Shown: in pieces, positions 38,556 to 46,680 of the stretch | How positions within the stretch are numbered: the first letter of the stretch is position 1 | Layout of the letters: the number at the start of each line of letters is the position of its first letter | Assembly: GCF_001927245.1 (NCBI RefSeq) | Contig: NZ_MJUX01000005.1 | Location: forward strand, 186,001 to 250,000 | Source: Acuticoccus yangtzensis | Lineage (GTDB): Bacteria; Pseudomonadota; Alphaproteobacteria; Rhizobiales; Amorphaceae | Length of the DNA: 64,000 nucleotides | Direction of reading: 5' to 3' | Translations under genes and position numbers: made by a program | Notes under the pieces: model-generated | The model's database searches: none | What the model saw: only the letters and a program-made list of their open reading frames with translations | Told to the model about the DNA's origin: nothing

Positions 38556-39807
38556 CATCGACACCGACGCCCCGGAGCTGACGCCCGAGCAGGAGGCCGC
38601 GCGCGACCTCCTGACCGCCAAGGCCGTGCGCGAGCGGTCGGCGGCCCTCTTCGCGCGGATCGCGGACGGCAAGTCCGAGCATTTCCGCTACGATTCTGCC
38701 GCGATGCCGGCGCTCGCCGACCGCGTCGCCGCGGTGACGCGCGAGCGTTATCCGGACCTCGCCGTGCCGCTCCACGCCCGGTTCCGCCATTTCGAGAGCC
38801 CCGGCCTCGACCGCTTCGCCAGCCTCGCCGCCGTGCGTGAGTGGGCGACCCCCGAGGAGGCCGCGCGGGCGATGGGCGATCTTGCCATCGTCTCCGTGCT
38901 GCTCGACGCCGGGGCCGGTCCCGCATGGCGCTACCGCGAGGCGGCGACGGGCGAGGTGGCCGGCCGCTCCGAGGGGCTGGCGCTCGCCTCCTTCGCGATG
39001 TTCGCCGGCGGCTCCTTCTCGGCCGTCCCGGCCGATCCGCTGCGGGCCGACGCCGCCGCGCTGGAACTCGTCGGCGAAGAGGAGTTCGCCTCCGGCTTCC
39101 AGATTTCAGCGGACAACCCGCTCGACGGTGCCGAAGGGCGCCGCGCCCTCCTCGCCCGTCTCGCCGAAGCGACCCGCTCAGCGCCCGACCTCTTCGCCAC
39201 CGAGGACGATCCGCGGCCGGGCGGCCTCGTCGACGCCCTCGCCGCCGAAGCCGTCGACGGGCGTCTTCCCGCCGCCACCATCCTCGAGATGGTGCTGGAG
39301 GGTCTCGCCCCGATCTGGCCCTCGCGCCTCACCCTCGGCGGCATCGCCCTCGGCGACGCCTGGCGCCATCCGGCGCTCGGCGACGGCACCATCGGGTCCG
39401 ACATCGTCCCCTTCCACAAGCTGTCGACATGGCTCTCGCTGTCGCTGGTCGAGCCCCTGATCGTGCGCGGTGTCGATGTCGTCGACCTCGACGCCCTGCC
39501 CGGCCTCGCCGAATACCGCAACGGCGGCCTGTTCGTTGACGGCGGCGCATTGACCCTGGTGCAGCCTCCCGCTGCACCGCTCCCCGTCGACCATCCGCTG
39601 ATCGTCGAATGGCGGGCCGCCACGGTGACGCTGCTGGACACGATCGCCCCGATGGTGCGCGAGCGGCTCGACGTCACCCCCGACACCCTGCCCCTCGCCT
39701 CGGTCCTCGAAGGCGGCACCTGGGCCACCGGCCGGCTGCTGGCCGCCGAGAAACGCCCCGACAAGACACCCCCGATCGCCATCATCAGCGACGGGACGGT
39801 GTTTTAA
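38548..39807 (+). CDS. URC4/DUF1688 family protein (uracil catabolism)
   Basis: The 419-residue protein shows the DUF1688 pattern: EHFRYDSAAMPALADRVA near 47-64, PLHARFRHFESPGLDRF near 73-89, and DAWRHPALGDGTIGSDIVPF near 270-289, with HKLSTWLSLSLVEPL following. Its biochemical step is not firmly known, but URC4 is required for the pathway that turns uracil into urea and 3-hydroxypropionate in yeast. It overlaps the URC1-like gene by 8 nt, so the two are co-translated. Confidence 0.88.
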
Positions 39808-40250
39808 GGTCGTCATGCAAGACCGTTACCTGAGGTCGCCGCCGGGGGCAGCGCCTCAGCCTCCGGCGGGCTCAGGACCCTCCCACGGTCAGGGCCCGCC
39901 TGACCGCCGGAACCGCCATCACCCCTGCACCGCATGGCAGACCCGGCGGCACCTTGCCAAGGACAAGCGGCTAAAGCCGGCCTCCGGCTCCTTGGCAAGG
40001 CTCCACCGGGCCCGCCAAGGGATTGGGGCGACGGCGGCTCCAGCGGTCAGGCTACGGCGGGGCGGCTCGTCAGCGCCGAGCAGGCGTGACGCGGCCTCTA
40101 ACCTGCATGCGGTCAGGCGATCGAAGTGGCCCCGTTTGCCTCCATGGCAGCGGGCCGCCTAAAGTCATTTCCCGTGCCCAACGGGCGCATCGTTCACGGC
40201 GTGGCACGGCCGGTCCCGGTCCGCAGCGCCCAGGAGACCAGTTCGCGACC
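39808..40250 (+). other. 443-nt gap between URC4 and upp with a large inverted repeat
   Basis: No convincing gene is present. CCTTGCCAAGGA (39952-39963) and TCCTTGGCAAGG (39989-40000) are perfect inverted 12-mers, flanked by a second pair CCCGG (39942-39946) and CCGGG (40006-40010), so the whole can fold into one long hairpin with a 25-nt loop. No T-run follows. It may separate URC1-URC4 from upp by partial termination or processing. Confidence 0.5.
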
Positions 40251-40904
40251 ATGCCCACCGATCCGTCGAAGCTCCACCCCAACGTCACCGTGATCGACCA
40301 CCCGCTGGTCCAGCACAAGCTGACGATCATGCGCCGCCGGGATACCTCCACCGCCAGCTTCCGCCAGCTCCTGCGCGAAATCGCCATGCTATTGTGCTAC
40401 GAGGCCACCCGCGACCTCGAGATCGAGAACGTCGAAATCGACACCCCGATCCAGCCGATGCAGGCGCCCGTCCTGTCCGGCAAGAAGCTCGTCTTCGCCT
40501 CCATCCTGCGCGCCGGTGAGGGCCTGCTCGACGGTATGCTCGACCTCGTCCCCGCCGCCCGCGTCGCCCATGTCGGCCTCTACCGCGACCCCAAGACCCT
40601 CTCGGCCGTGGAATATTATTTCAAGGCGCCCGAGGACATGGGCAACCGCCGCGTCATCGTCCTTGACCCGATGCTGGCCACCGCCAACAGCGCCATCGCC
40701 GCCATCGACCGCCTCAAGGAAGCCGGCGCCACGGACATGAAGTTCGTCTGCCTGCTCGCCGCGCCCGAAGGCGTCGACAACCTGTCCGGCAACCATCCGG
40801 ACGTGCCGATCGTCGCCGCCGCGGTGGACGAGAGGCTGAACGAACACGGCTACATCGTCCCCGGCCTCGGCGATGCCGGCGACCGGATGTTCGGGACGAA
40901 ATAA
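40251..40904 (+). CDS. upp: uracil phosphoribosyltransferase
   Basis: From the ATG at 40251 the product is 217 residues and begins [20 protein letters not shown], the conserved UPRT start. It has [14 protein letters not shown] near 85-98, [18 protein letters not shown] near 130-147 (PRPP loop) and a C-terminal [16 protein letters not shown] joins uracil and PRPP to UMP. Besides salvage, in the URC pathway this is the entry step (URC6), which explains its position after the URC1 and URC4 homologues. An AGGAG sits about 14 nt before the start. Confidence 0.95.
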   Translation: MPTDPSKLHPNVTVIDHPLVQHKLTIMRRRDTSTASFRQLLREIAMLLCYEATRDLEIENVEIDTPIQPMQAPVLSGKKLVFASILRAGEGLLDGMLDLVPAARVAHVGLYRDPKTLSAVEYYFKAPEDMGNRRVIVLDPMLATANSAIAAIDRLKEAGATDMKFVCLLAAPEGVDNLSGNHPDVPIVAAAVDERLNEHGYIVPGLGDAGDRMFGTK

Positions 40905-40922
40905 CCCCCTCGCGCCCGCACC

Positions 40923-40941
40923 GCCGGTCAAGACCGGCTTT
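40923..40941 (+). terminator. possible terminator after upp
   Basis: GCCGGTC and GACCGGC (40923-40938) form a tight hairpin, followed by TTT and TCG. It starts 19 nt after the upp stop. The T-run is short, so the call is tentative. Confidence 0.5.
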
Positions 40942-41016
40942 CGTCGGGCCCGCGGCCGGACGTGGCGCCGAAGCCGGCCGTTGTCGGCCATCATTTGAGC
41001 AGACTATGCTGATGCG

Positions 41017-42060
41017 ATGGACTCCAAGGTCACATCGCATCAGTTCACCCTGCGCCAGTTGCAGATCTTCTGGGCGGTCGCCCAATCGCGCTCGCTGACA
41101 CGGGCCGCCAAACAGCTCGACGTGCGCCAGCCGTCCATCTCGCAGCAACTCTCGCGCATGGAGCATCAGATCGGCGGCAAGCTGATCCGCTACGTGAACA
41201 ACGAGCTGCGCCTCACCGCCGCGGGCGAGTTCCTGCTGGCCGAGACCGGCGCCATCCTGGAAGCGGTCGACCGCGCCAGCGCCGGCCTCAACGAATATTT
41301 CGAAGGGGTCAGGAGCCAGCTCACCGTCGGTGCCCTACCGTCGCTCGCCCGCAATATCGTCGCGCCCGCCTTCGTCCGCCTGCGCCGGGAGCATCCTGGC
41401 TACGTGATGGACCTCGCCGAAGTCACCCCGCGCGAGGCCAGAGAGCAACTCAACGGACGCCTGTTCGACGCTGCAGTTCTGTCCGATTATGCCGATGGCA
41501 CCGTCCAGGGGCTGCGCTCGGTGCCCATCATGGCGGACCGCCAGTTGCTCGCCGTGCCGCGCGCCCTGCCGGACCTCGGCGACATCCAATCCCCCGCCCG
41601 CGATCTCGCGGCTGATGCGCTCGGCATCATGAACCGCACCGCCCGCTACGCCTTCGGGTCGGCCCACACCGAACGGGTGACCGCATGGTACGAGCGGCTT
41701 CTGCCGCAGTCCGACGCCACGTTGCGCTGCCGCACCTTCGAAAGCGCCCTCGCTTTCGTCGAGGAGGGCGAGGGGGTGGCGATCGTCCCGGAGCTCGCCG
41801 TGCGGCAAAAGGGCAGGCTCCTGTTCGACGTCACGCTGTACGACCTTGGTCTACCACCGCGCCAGACCATCCTCCTGACGCCCTTTCAGACCGCGCGCCT
41901 GCCCAGCATCGCCGCTCTGGAAGCCGCGCTCAAAGACGCCGCGGCGAGCCTGGAACCGTTGGAAACCCGGCCTATCCCGGCCTTCGTCAGGTCGAGCGGG
42001 CTCGAAGAGAGTGCCGCGTCCGGGGCCGAGCCATATGAATTCCCTACCGCGCTGGGGTGA
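41017..42060 (+). CDS. LysR family transcriptional regulator
   Basis: The 347-residue protein has a LysR N-terminal helix-turn-helix: LRQLQIFWAVAQSRSLTRAA then RQPSISQQLSRMEHQIGGKL at about 12-54. A periplasmic-binding-like effector domain follows (LTVGALPSLARNIVAPAF near 100, GEGVAIVPELAV near 250). It is about 45 residues longer than usual, with a Pro/Glu-rich tail. It sits between upp and pqqA on the same strand, 137 nt before pqqA; its target is unknown and could be either locus. Confidence 0.9.
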   Translation: MDSKVTSHQFTLRQLQIFWAVAQSRSLTRAAKQLDVRQPSISQQLSRMEHQIGGKLIRYVNNELRLTAAGEFLLAETGAILEAVDRASAGLNEYFEGVRSQLTVGALPSLARNIVAPAFVRLRREHPGYVMDLAEVTPREAREQLNGRLFDAAVLSDYADGTVQGLRSVPIMADRQLLAVPRALPDLGDIQSPARDLAADALGIMNRTARYAFGSAHTERVTAWYERLLPQSDATLRCRTFESALAFVEEGEGVAIVPELAVRQKGRLLFDVTLYDLGLPPRQTILLTPFQTARLPSIAALEAALKDAAASLEPLETRPIPAFVRSSGLEESAASGAEPYEFPTALG

Positions 42061-42073
42061 GTGTGCGCCTGCA

Positions 42074-42177
42074 GCATAGGCGCGTCCTATGCGCGCTATC
42101 GGTTGCGGATCAGGGGGGCGGACGAGACATTCATTCACACCTGCCCGACAGGTGACACCGATCCTGTCCCCGACAGG
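42074..42177 (+). promoter_or_regulatory. three inverted repeats upstream of pqqA, two of them similar
   Basis: GCATAGG-CGCGT-CCTATGC (42074-42092), CACCTG-CCCGA-CAGGTG (42138-42154) and TCCTGTC-CCC-GACAGGA (42162-42178) are each perfect stems. The last two share the core CCTG-CCCGACAGG and CCTGTCCCCGACAGG (42140-42152 and 42163-42177), so they look like a repeated site. The second lies just 20 nt before the pqqA start. They may be regulator sites or 5'-leader structure. Confidence 0.45.
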
Positions 42178-42197
42178 ACGACATAGGGAGCTAAGAC

Positions 42198-42281
42198 ATG
42201 AAGAAGACCTGGAACAAGCCCGCGATCGCTCAGAAGCCGGCCGGTATGGAAGTCACGGCTTACATCACCGCCACGCTCTAA
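42198..42281 (+). CDS. pqqA: PQQ precursor peptide PqqA
   Basis: The ATG at 42198, with GGGAG upstream, encodes a 27-residue peptide: KKTWNKPAIAQKPAGM followed by EVTAYITATL. Glu18 and Tyr22 are in the EVTAY motif (E-x3-Y), the residues that PqqE cross-links to make pyrroloquinoline quinone. The GMEVT-Y segment matches methylotroph PqqA peptides. It is below the size limit of many gene finders. pqqD and pqqE follow 100 nt downstream. Confidence 0.93.
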   Translation: MKKTWNKPAIAQKPAGMEVTAYITATL

Positions 42282-42287
42282 CGCGTA

Positions 42288-42325
42288 GGCCTCCGGCGCG
42301 CGCCCCGTGCGCCGCGCCGGAGGCC
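42288..42325 (+). terminator. strong hairpin after pqqA (attenuator-like)
   Basis: GGCCTCCGGCGCG (42288-42300) and CGCGCCGGAGGCC (42313-42325) form a perfect 13-bp stem beginning 6 nt after the pqqA stop, followed by ACCTTTCG. Peptide precursors are commonly made in excess of their maturases, and a hairpin here would allow that by stopping some transcripts. The T-run is poor. Confidence 0.5.
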
Positions 42326-42380
42326 ACCTTTCGCGGCACCTCCGTACGCCCCCATCGCCGAGCCGCCGAGCTGAGCCGAT

Positions 42381-42668
42381 ATGCAACCTTTGACCCGCAA
42401 CGACATCCTCGTCCGCCCCTCCTGGGCGCGGCTGAAGGCGTGCAAGGTCCGCGGCCACCCGGTCCTCCTCGTGCCTGAGCAGGTGCTTTACCCCTGCCCC
42501 ACCACCGTCGAGGTGCTGGAGCGGTTGGAAAGCCCCACCCTTTACGGCGCCGTGATCGACGCGCTCGCCGCCGACTATGACGCGCCGGCCGACGTGATCG
42601 AGACGGACCTCACACCGCTCGTCTCCGGCCTTCTGGAGCAAGGTTATGTCCGACGCATCGACGCTTGA
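42381..42668 (+). CDS. pqqD: PqqA-binding chaperone PqqD
   Basis: The 95-residue protein has the RRE (RiPP recognition element) pattern: HPVLLVPEQVLYPCPTTVEVLERL at about 26-49 (split into two parts when read in the fold) and ending DLTPLVSGLLEQGYVRRI. PqqD presents PqqA to the radical SAM enzyme PqqE. It overlaps pqqE by 23 nt. pqqB and pqqC, which usually lie between pqqA and pqqD, are absent here. Confidence 0.93.
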   Translation: MQPLTRNDILVRPSWARLKACKVRGHPVLLVPEQVLYPCPTTVEVLERLESPTLYGAVIDALAADYDAPADVIETDLTPLVSGLLEQGYVRRIDA

Positions 42669-43800
42669 GCGCCCGGCCGATACGGACCGCCCCGCCGCTG
42701 AGACCCCCGTCCTTCTCGGCCTCCTCGCCGAGGTCACCCACCGCTGCCCGCTTCAGTGCCCCTACTGCTCCAATCCGGTCGCGCTCGACGCGCCGAACTC
42801 GGAGCTGTCCGCCACCGAATGGGGCCGCGTCTTCCGCGAGGCGGCCGCGCTCGGCGCTTTGCAGCTCCACCTGTCCGGCGGTGAACCTCTGGCACGGCGC
42901 GACATCGTCGACATCGTCGCCGAGGCCCGCGCGGCCGATCTTTACATCAACCTCATCACCGCCGCCGTGAACCTTTCGCCCGAGCGGGCGGACGCTCTCG
43001 TCGCTGCCGGGGTGGACCACGTGCAGGTCTCCTTGCAGGACGCGACGTCCGAGGGATGCGGCGCCATCACCAACATGAAGGGCGCGTTCGAGAAGAAGCG
43101 GGCCGCCTGCGCCCTCGTCACCGAGCGGGGCCTGCCGCTGACCTTGAATGCCGTCGTGCACCGCCACAACCTCGACAATGTGGAGCGCATGATCGCGATC
43201 GCGGTGGAGCTCGGCGCCCACCGGCTCGAGATCGCCAACACGCAATATTATGGCTGGGCGCTCGCCAACCGCGCCGCGCTGATGCCCCGTCCCGAGCAGG
43301 TCGCGAAAGCCGGCGAAATCGTCGACGCCGCCCGCGAGCGGCTGCGCGGCACGCTCAACATCGACTATGTGGCGCCGGATTATTATGCGCGTTACCCCAA
43401 GCCCTGCATGGGCGGCTGGGGACAGCAGTTCCTCGCCATCACCCCGTCCGGGGCGGTGATGCCCTGCCACGCCGCCGCCAGCATCCCGAACATGGCCTTC
43501 GACAACGTGAAGACCACGCCGCTCGGCGACATCTGGCGCGCGTCGGAGGCGTTCCAGCGCTTCCGTGGGACGGACTGGATGAGGGAGCCCTGCCGCTCCT
43601 GCGCGCGCAAGGACGAGGACTTCGGCGGCTGTCGCTGCCAGGCCATGATGGTCACCGGCGATGCCGCCAACACGGATCCGGTGTGCGTCCTCTCCCCGCA
43701 CCGCGCCGCCCTCGACGCCGCACTGGCCGAGGCCACCGCGGCCGACACTCCGCCCGCCTTCACCTGGCGCCGCTACGCGAAGGGCGAACCGGCCGCGTGA
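42646..43800 (+). CDS. pqqE: PqqA peptide cyclase PqqE (radical SAM)
   Basis: The 384-residue protein has the radical SAM motif C34-x3-C38-x2-C41 in THRCPLQCPYCSNP, then LHLSGGEPLARRD near 94-106 and VQVSLQDATSE near 126. The SPASM tail carries CRSCARKDEDFGGCRCQAM near 322-340, and RYPKPCMGGWG precedes it. PqqE forms the carbon-carbon bond between the Glu and Tyr of PqqA. The start at 42646 lies within the end of pqqD with GGAG and AAGG upstream. Confidence 0.95.
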   Translation: MSDASTLERPADTDRPAAETPVLLGLLAEVTHRCPLQCPYCSNPVALDAPNSELSATEWGRVFREAAALGALQLHLSGGEPLARRDIVDIVAEARAADLYINLITAAVNLSPERADALVAAGVDHVQVSLQDATSEGCGAITNMKGAFEKKRAACALVTERGLPLTLNAVVHRHNLDNVERMIAIAVELGAHRLEIANTQYYGWALANRAALMPRPEQVAKAGEIVDAARERLRGTLNIDYVAPDYYARYPKPCMGGWGQQFLAITPSGAVMPCHAAASIPNMAFDNVKTTPLGDIWRASEAFQRFRGTDWMREPCRSCARKDEDFGGCRCQAMMVTGDAANTDPVCVLSPHRAALDAALAEATAADTPPAFTWRRYAKGEPAA

Positions 43801-44073
43801 AGCATTGCGATGTTGAACTCAGCGCGCAACAAAACGGCGCGTTGATTTCGCTATTGTTTTAGCGGCCGAACACTTCGGATTGTTCCAATCATATGATCGA
43901 CGGCGGTCGTAAGACCTTCGTCCAATTTCTTTCGCGCGCCGCCACTCCCTAAGATCGTTATGTAAAACTGAAGGAGTCGGCCAATGATGCGCCTATTCCG
44001 TGCCCTCTTCGGCGGGCCGACAACAACAACGACGCCGCCCAAACCCGCGGCGCATTCGGGAGGACGTTCACAT

Positions 44074-44649
44074 ATGGCTGCCTCGATCCATCCGTCCGTC
44101 GATCATGGCGTGAAGGGCGGCTCCGCCGGCTTCTCGGGCGGCAAGCTCCATTGCAAGTGCGCCACCGACAAGGTGGAGGTGACGCTGACCTCGCAGACCG
44201 CCCACAACCACGTCTGCGGCTGCACCAAGTGCTGGAAGCCGGCCGGCGCGACCTTCTCCATGGTCGCCGTCGTCCCGCGTGACCACCTGTCCGTCACCGC
44301 CCATGCCGAGAAGCTGAAGCCCGTCGACCCCAGCGCCGCCATCGTGCGCCACGCCTGCACCGGCTGCGGCGTCCACATGTACGGGCGGATCGAGAATACG
44401 GGCCACCCCTTCTTCGGCCTCGACTTCGTCCATACCGAGCTGTCGAACGAGAGCGGCTGGTCCCCGCCCGAGTTCGCCGCCTTCGTGTCGTCGATCATCG
44501 AGTCGGGTTATCCGCCGTCGAAGATGGGCGATGTGCGCGGCCGCCTCACGGAACTCTCGCTGACGCCCTATGACTGCCTGTCGCCGCCGCTGATGGACGC
44601 CATCGCCACCCACGTCGCCAAGCAGAACGGCAAACTCGCCGCCGCCTGA
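44074..44649 (+). CDS. gfa: S-(hydroxymethyl)glutathione synthase (Gfa family)
   Basis: From the ATG at 44074, which has a perfect GGGAGGA ribosome-binding site, the product is 191 residues, the normal Gfa length. Zinc-type cysteines are in [21 protein letters not shown] and [12 protein letters not shown]. Gfa speeds the joining of formaldehyde and glutathione at the start of the glutathione-dependent formaldehyde pathway. It is next to PQQ genes, and PQQ is the cofactor of methanol dehydrogenases, so the pairing makes functional sense. An upstream in-frame ATG at 43984 would add a Thr-rich leader. Confidence 0.93.
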   Translation: MAASIHPSVDHGVKGGSAGFSGGKLHCKCATDKVEVTLTSQTAHNHVCGCTKCWKPAGATFSMVAVVPRDHLSVTAHAEKLKPVDPSAAIVRHACTGCGVHMYGRIENTGHPFFGLDFVHTELSNESGWSPPEFAAFVSSIIESGYPPSKMGDVRGRLTELSLTPYDCLSPPLMDAIATHVAKQNGKLAAA

Positions 44650-44721
44650 CGCGACCCCAACGCGGGGGGCGAGGGTCGGCCCCGGAGCCATCGGCCGTCG
44701 GGAACCGCTATGAAGAAAGAG

Positions 44722-44756
44722 AAACGCCCGCATCCGGTTCGGATGCGGGCGTTTTT
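44722..44756. terminator. Rho-independent terminator, likely bidirectional
   Basis: AAACGCCCGCATCC (44722-44735) and GGATGCGGGCGTTT (44741-44754) form a perfect 14-bp stem with a GGTTC loop, followed by a run of five Ts on the plus strand. On the minus strand the stem is followed by TTTCTCTTTC. It can end both gfa (plus) and the SbmA-like gene (minus). Confidence 0.92.
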
Positions 44757-44882
44757 CCGTTGCAGCGGAAGGCTTCGTGGTGTGCACCCCTGCCGGAGGC
44801 CGCCGGTGTGGTCGCTGCGGCAGCCGCGACCGGGATGGGCCGCGCCGGTCAGCGCGCGGCGCGGCGGCCGCCCGCCCTCCGA

Positions 44883-46106
44883 TCACGCCGGGCGCGGCTC
44901 CACGTAGTCCTTCGTGTCGTATTCGATCGAGGACAGCGTCTCACCGGCGATCGCCGCCTCGAACGCCCTCAGGCGTTTGTAGATGGACATCAGCTCGACG
45001 ATCGTCGTCCAGGAGTTGACCAGGAACTGGAACGAGTTCTCCACCCGGCCGAAGGCGCGCACCACCTGCTGCATCACACCCAGGGTGAAGCCGGCCGCGA
45101 TGATCGTCGGCCCCAGCGCCACATAGGGCACCAGAACGCCCGCCTGCAGGTACCCATAACGAACCACGTTGAAGTACAGGTAGTTGAAGTAGAGACGGAA
45201 ATAGTTCCGGCGCACATTGCGGAAGAGCTCCGCGAGGGTCGGCGGCTGCGCCCTGTCCGCATGGTCCTCGCCGATGACGAGCTCCTTACGATAGGCCGCC
45301 TCGACCCGCTGATTGCGGAATTCCAGCCCCGGCAGGCGGATCCCCGTCAACGCCAGGATGCCGGTGCCGAAGATCGACCAGATGATCGCCACCCACACCA
45401 GCGCGCCAGGCACCGCGCCCAGGACCGGGATCTCGCTGACGCTGGCCGACAGGGCCCACAGGATGGGCAGGAAGGCGACCAAGGTCATCAAGGCGTCGAT
45501 CAGCCGGGTGCCGAGACTTTCCATGATGTTGGCAAAACGCATCGTGTCTTCCTGCACACGCTGCGAGGCGCCCTCGATGTGCCGCACCCTCTCCCACAGC
45601 GCCACGTAGCGGTCGTTCATCGCCGTGCGCCAGCGGAAGACGTAGTGGGACGTGATGAAGGCGCTCAGCACCGCGGTCATGATGTAGACCATGGCGATGC
45701 CGAGGAAGGTCGACAGTTCGGCATAATAGGCGGTGGCTGTCACCGCGCCCGGCTCGCCCAGAGCCTGCTGCACCAGGTCGTAGAAGCTGCCGAACCAGGC
45801 GTTGATCATCACGTCGAGCTGCACCTGGAACCAGGTGGCGAAGATGATGACGGCCGACCCGGCGACCGACCACAGCGCCCATTTGTGCGGACTATAGAGC
45901 AGCCAGAAGGCCACGAAGATCAGGTAGCAGATCGCCGAATATTCGTAAATCCAGACCTCGCGCTCGCTCCATTCGACGTGGGCGGCGATCCCGAGCGGGT
46001 CGCCCCATTCCGCGGCGACGAGATACCAGAACAGGATCGAAGCGAGCGCCCACGCCGCAGCCGTCGCCAGGAAGAGCTGCGGGCGGGGGAAGAAGCAACC
46101 GAACAT
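44883..46106 (-). CDS. SbmA/BacA-like peptide transporter
   Basis: The 407-residue protein has about six to seven membrane helices. Its landmarks fit SbmA/BacA: IYEYSAICYLIFVAFWLL, TWFQVQLDVMINAWFGSFYD near 90-109, NPQRVQEDTMRFANIMESLG-like SQRVQEDTMRFANIMESLG, and FRNQRVEAAYRKELVIGEDH near 260. It is ABC transporter-like but lacks an ATPase domain and uses the proton gradient. SbmA-type proteins import antimicrobial peptides, and BacA is needed for rhizobial symbiosis; very-long-chain fatty acid and vitamin B12 phenotypes are also known. It starts with ATG at 46106. Confidence 0.93.
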   Translation of the reverse strand: MFGCFFPRPQLFLATAAAWALASILFWYLVAAEWGDPLGIAAHVEWSEREVWIYEYSAICYLIFVAFWLLYSPHKWALWSVAGSAVIIFATWFQVQLDVMINAWFGSFYDLVQQALGEPGAVTATAYYAELSTFLGIAMVYIMTAVLSAFITSHYVFRWRTAMNDRYVALWERVRHIEGASQRVQEDTMRFANIMESLGTRLIDALMTLVAFLPILWALSASVSEIPVLGAVPGALVWVAIIWSIFGTGILALTGIRLPGLEFRNQRVEAAYRKELVIGEDHADRAQPPTLAELFRNVRRNYFRLYFNYLYFNVVRYGYLQAGVLVPYVALGPTIIAAGFTLGVMQQVVRAFGRVENSFQFLVNSWTTIVELMSIYKRLRAFEAAIAGETLSSIEYDTKDYVEPRPA

Positions 46107-46230
46107 GAAGGGCCCTCCGGAAACGCCCGCATCGGGCCACCGGACGACACGCTTACCGCGCGCAAGAGCCGCGGCAAAGTGAGGGATTGGACATCTTCAG
46201 TGCGCCGTTGCGCCGTCCGAGGAGCAACGC

Positions 46231-46264
46231 AAAGGGGCGGCCCATGCCGTCGCCGGGGCCGCCC
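46231..46264 (-). terminator. hairpin downstream of the GlsB/YeaQ-like gene
   Basis: GGGCGGCCC (46235-46243) and GGGCCGCCC (46256-46264) form a perfect 9-bp stem. On the minus strand it is followed by CTTTGCG. It lies about 50 nt after the stop of the minus-strand small membrane protein, upstream of the SbmA-like gene. Confidence 0.5.
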
Positions 46265-46314
46265 TCTTGGTTCTCGATCGTCTTTGGTTGCCGATCGTCT
46301 TGCCGCCGCCGGGT

Positions 46315-46572
46315 TTAGCGGCCGCGCACCAGGCGGGCCCCGGCGATCAGCAGGCACGCCCCGATCACCGCCGTCACCAGATAGGCGAACACGCCCGAGC
46401 CGAACCCGGTGTCCAGCGCCGCCAAAATGGCGTTCAGCACGACCGCACCGGCGATCCCGAGGATGATGTTCATGACGATGCCCATATCGCTCTTCATGAA
46501 CTTCTCTGCGATCCAGCCGGCGAGGCCGCCGACGATGATCGCGGTCAAGATCCCGACGCCGTTGACGTCCAT
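46315..46572 (-). CDS. GlsB/YeaQ/YmgE family stress-response membrane protein
   Basis: The 85-residue protein has three hydrophobic segments: GILTAIIVGGLAGWIAEKFM, then MGIVMNIILGIAGAVVLNAI, then FAYLVTAVIGACLLIAGARL. The Gly-rich GGLAGWIA start and three-helix layout match the transglycosylase-associated/YeaQ family, which is linked to stress response. The ATG at 46572 follows GGAGGG; an ATG 12 nt further upstream is also possible. Confidence 0.9.
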   Translation of the reverse strand: MDVNGVGILTAIIVGGLAGWIAEKFMKSDMGIVMNIILGIAGAVVLNAILAALDTGFGSGVFAYLVTAVIGACLLIAGARLVRGR

Positions 46573-46680
46573 AAGTCCCTCCATGTTCCTGCCGAGACGA
46601 TAGTCACGCCAAGACGGGCCGGATTGCACCGCGTCCTTGGCCGGCGTAGGTCAAACGAATAAACATAGAAGAGGTTGCAC

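Noticed and set aside
39952-40000. Possible second tRNA-Gly because of CCTTGCCAAGG
   Set aside because: Only an anticodon-stem-like arm is present; no acceptor, D or T arms (GGTTCGA absent).
43801-44073. Longer gfa starting at ATG 43984
   Set aside because: The ATG at 44074 has a far better ribosome-binding site and gives the normal Gfa length; the upstream part is a low-complexity Thr/Pro leader.
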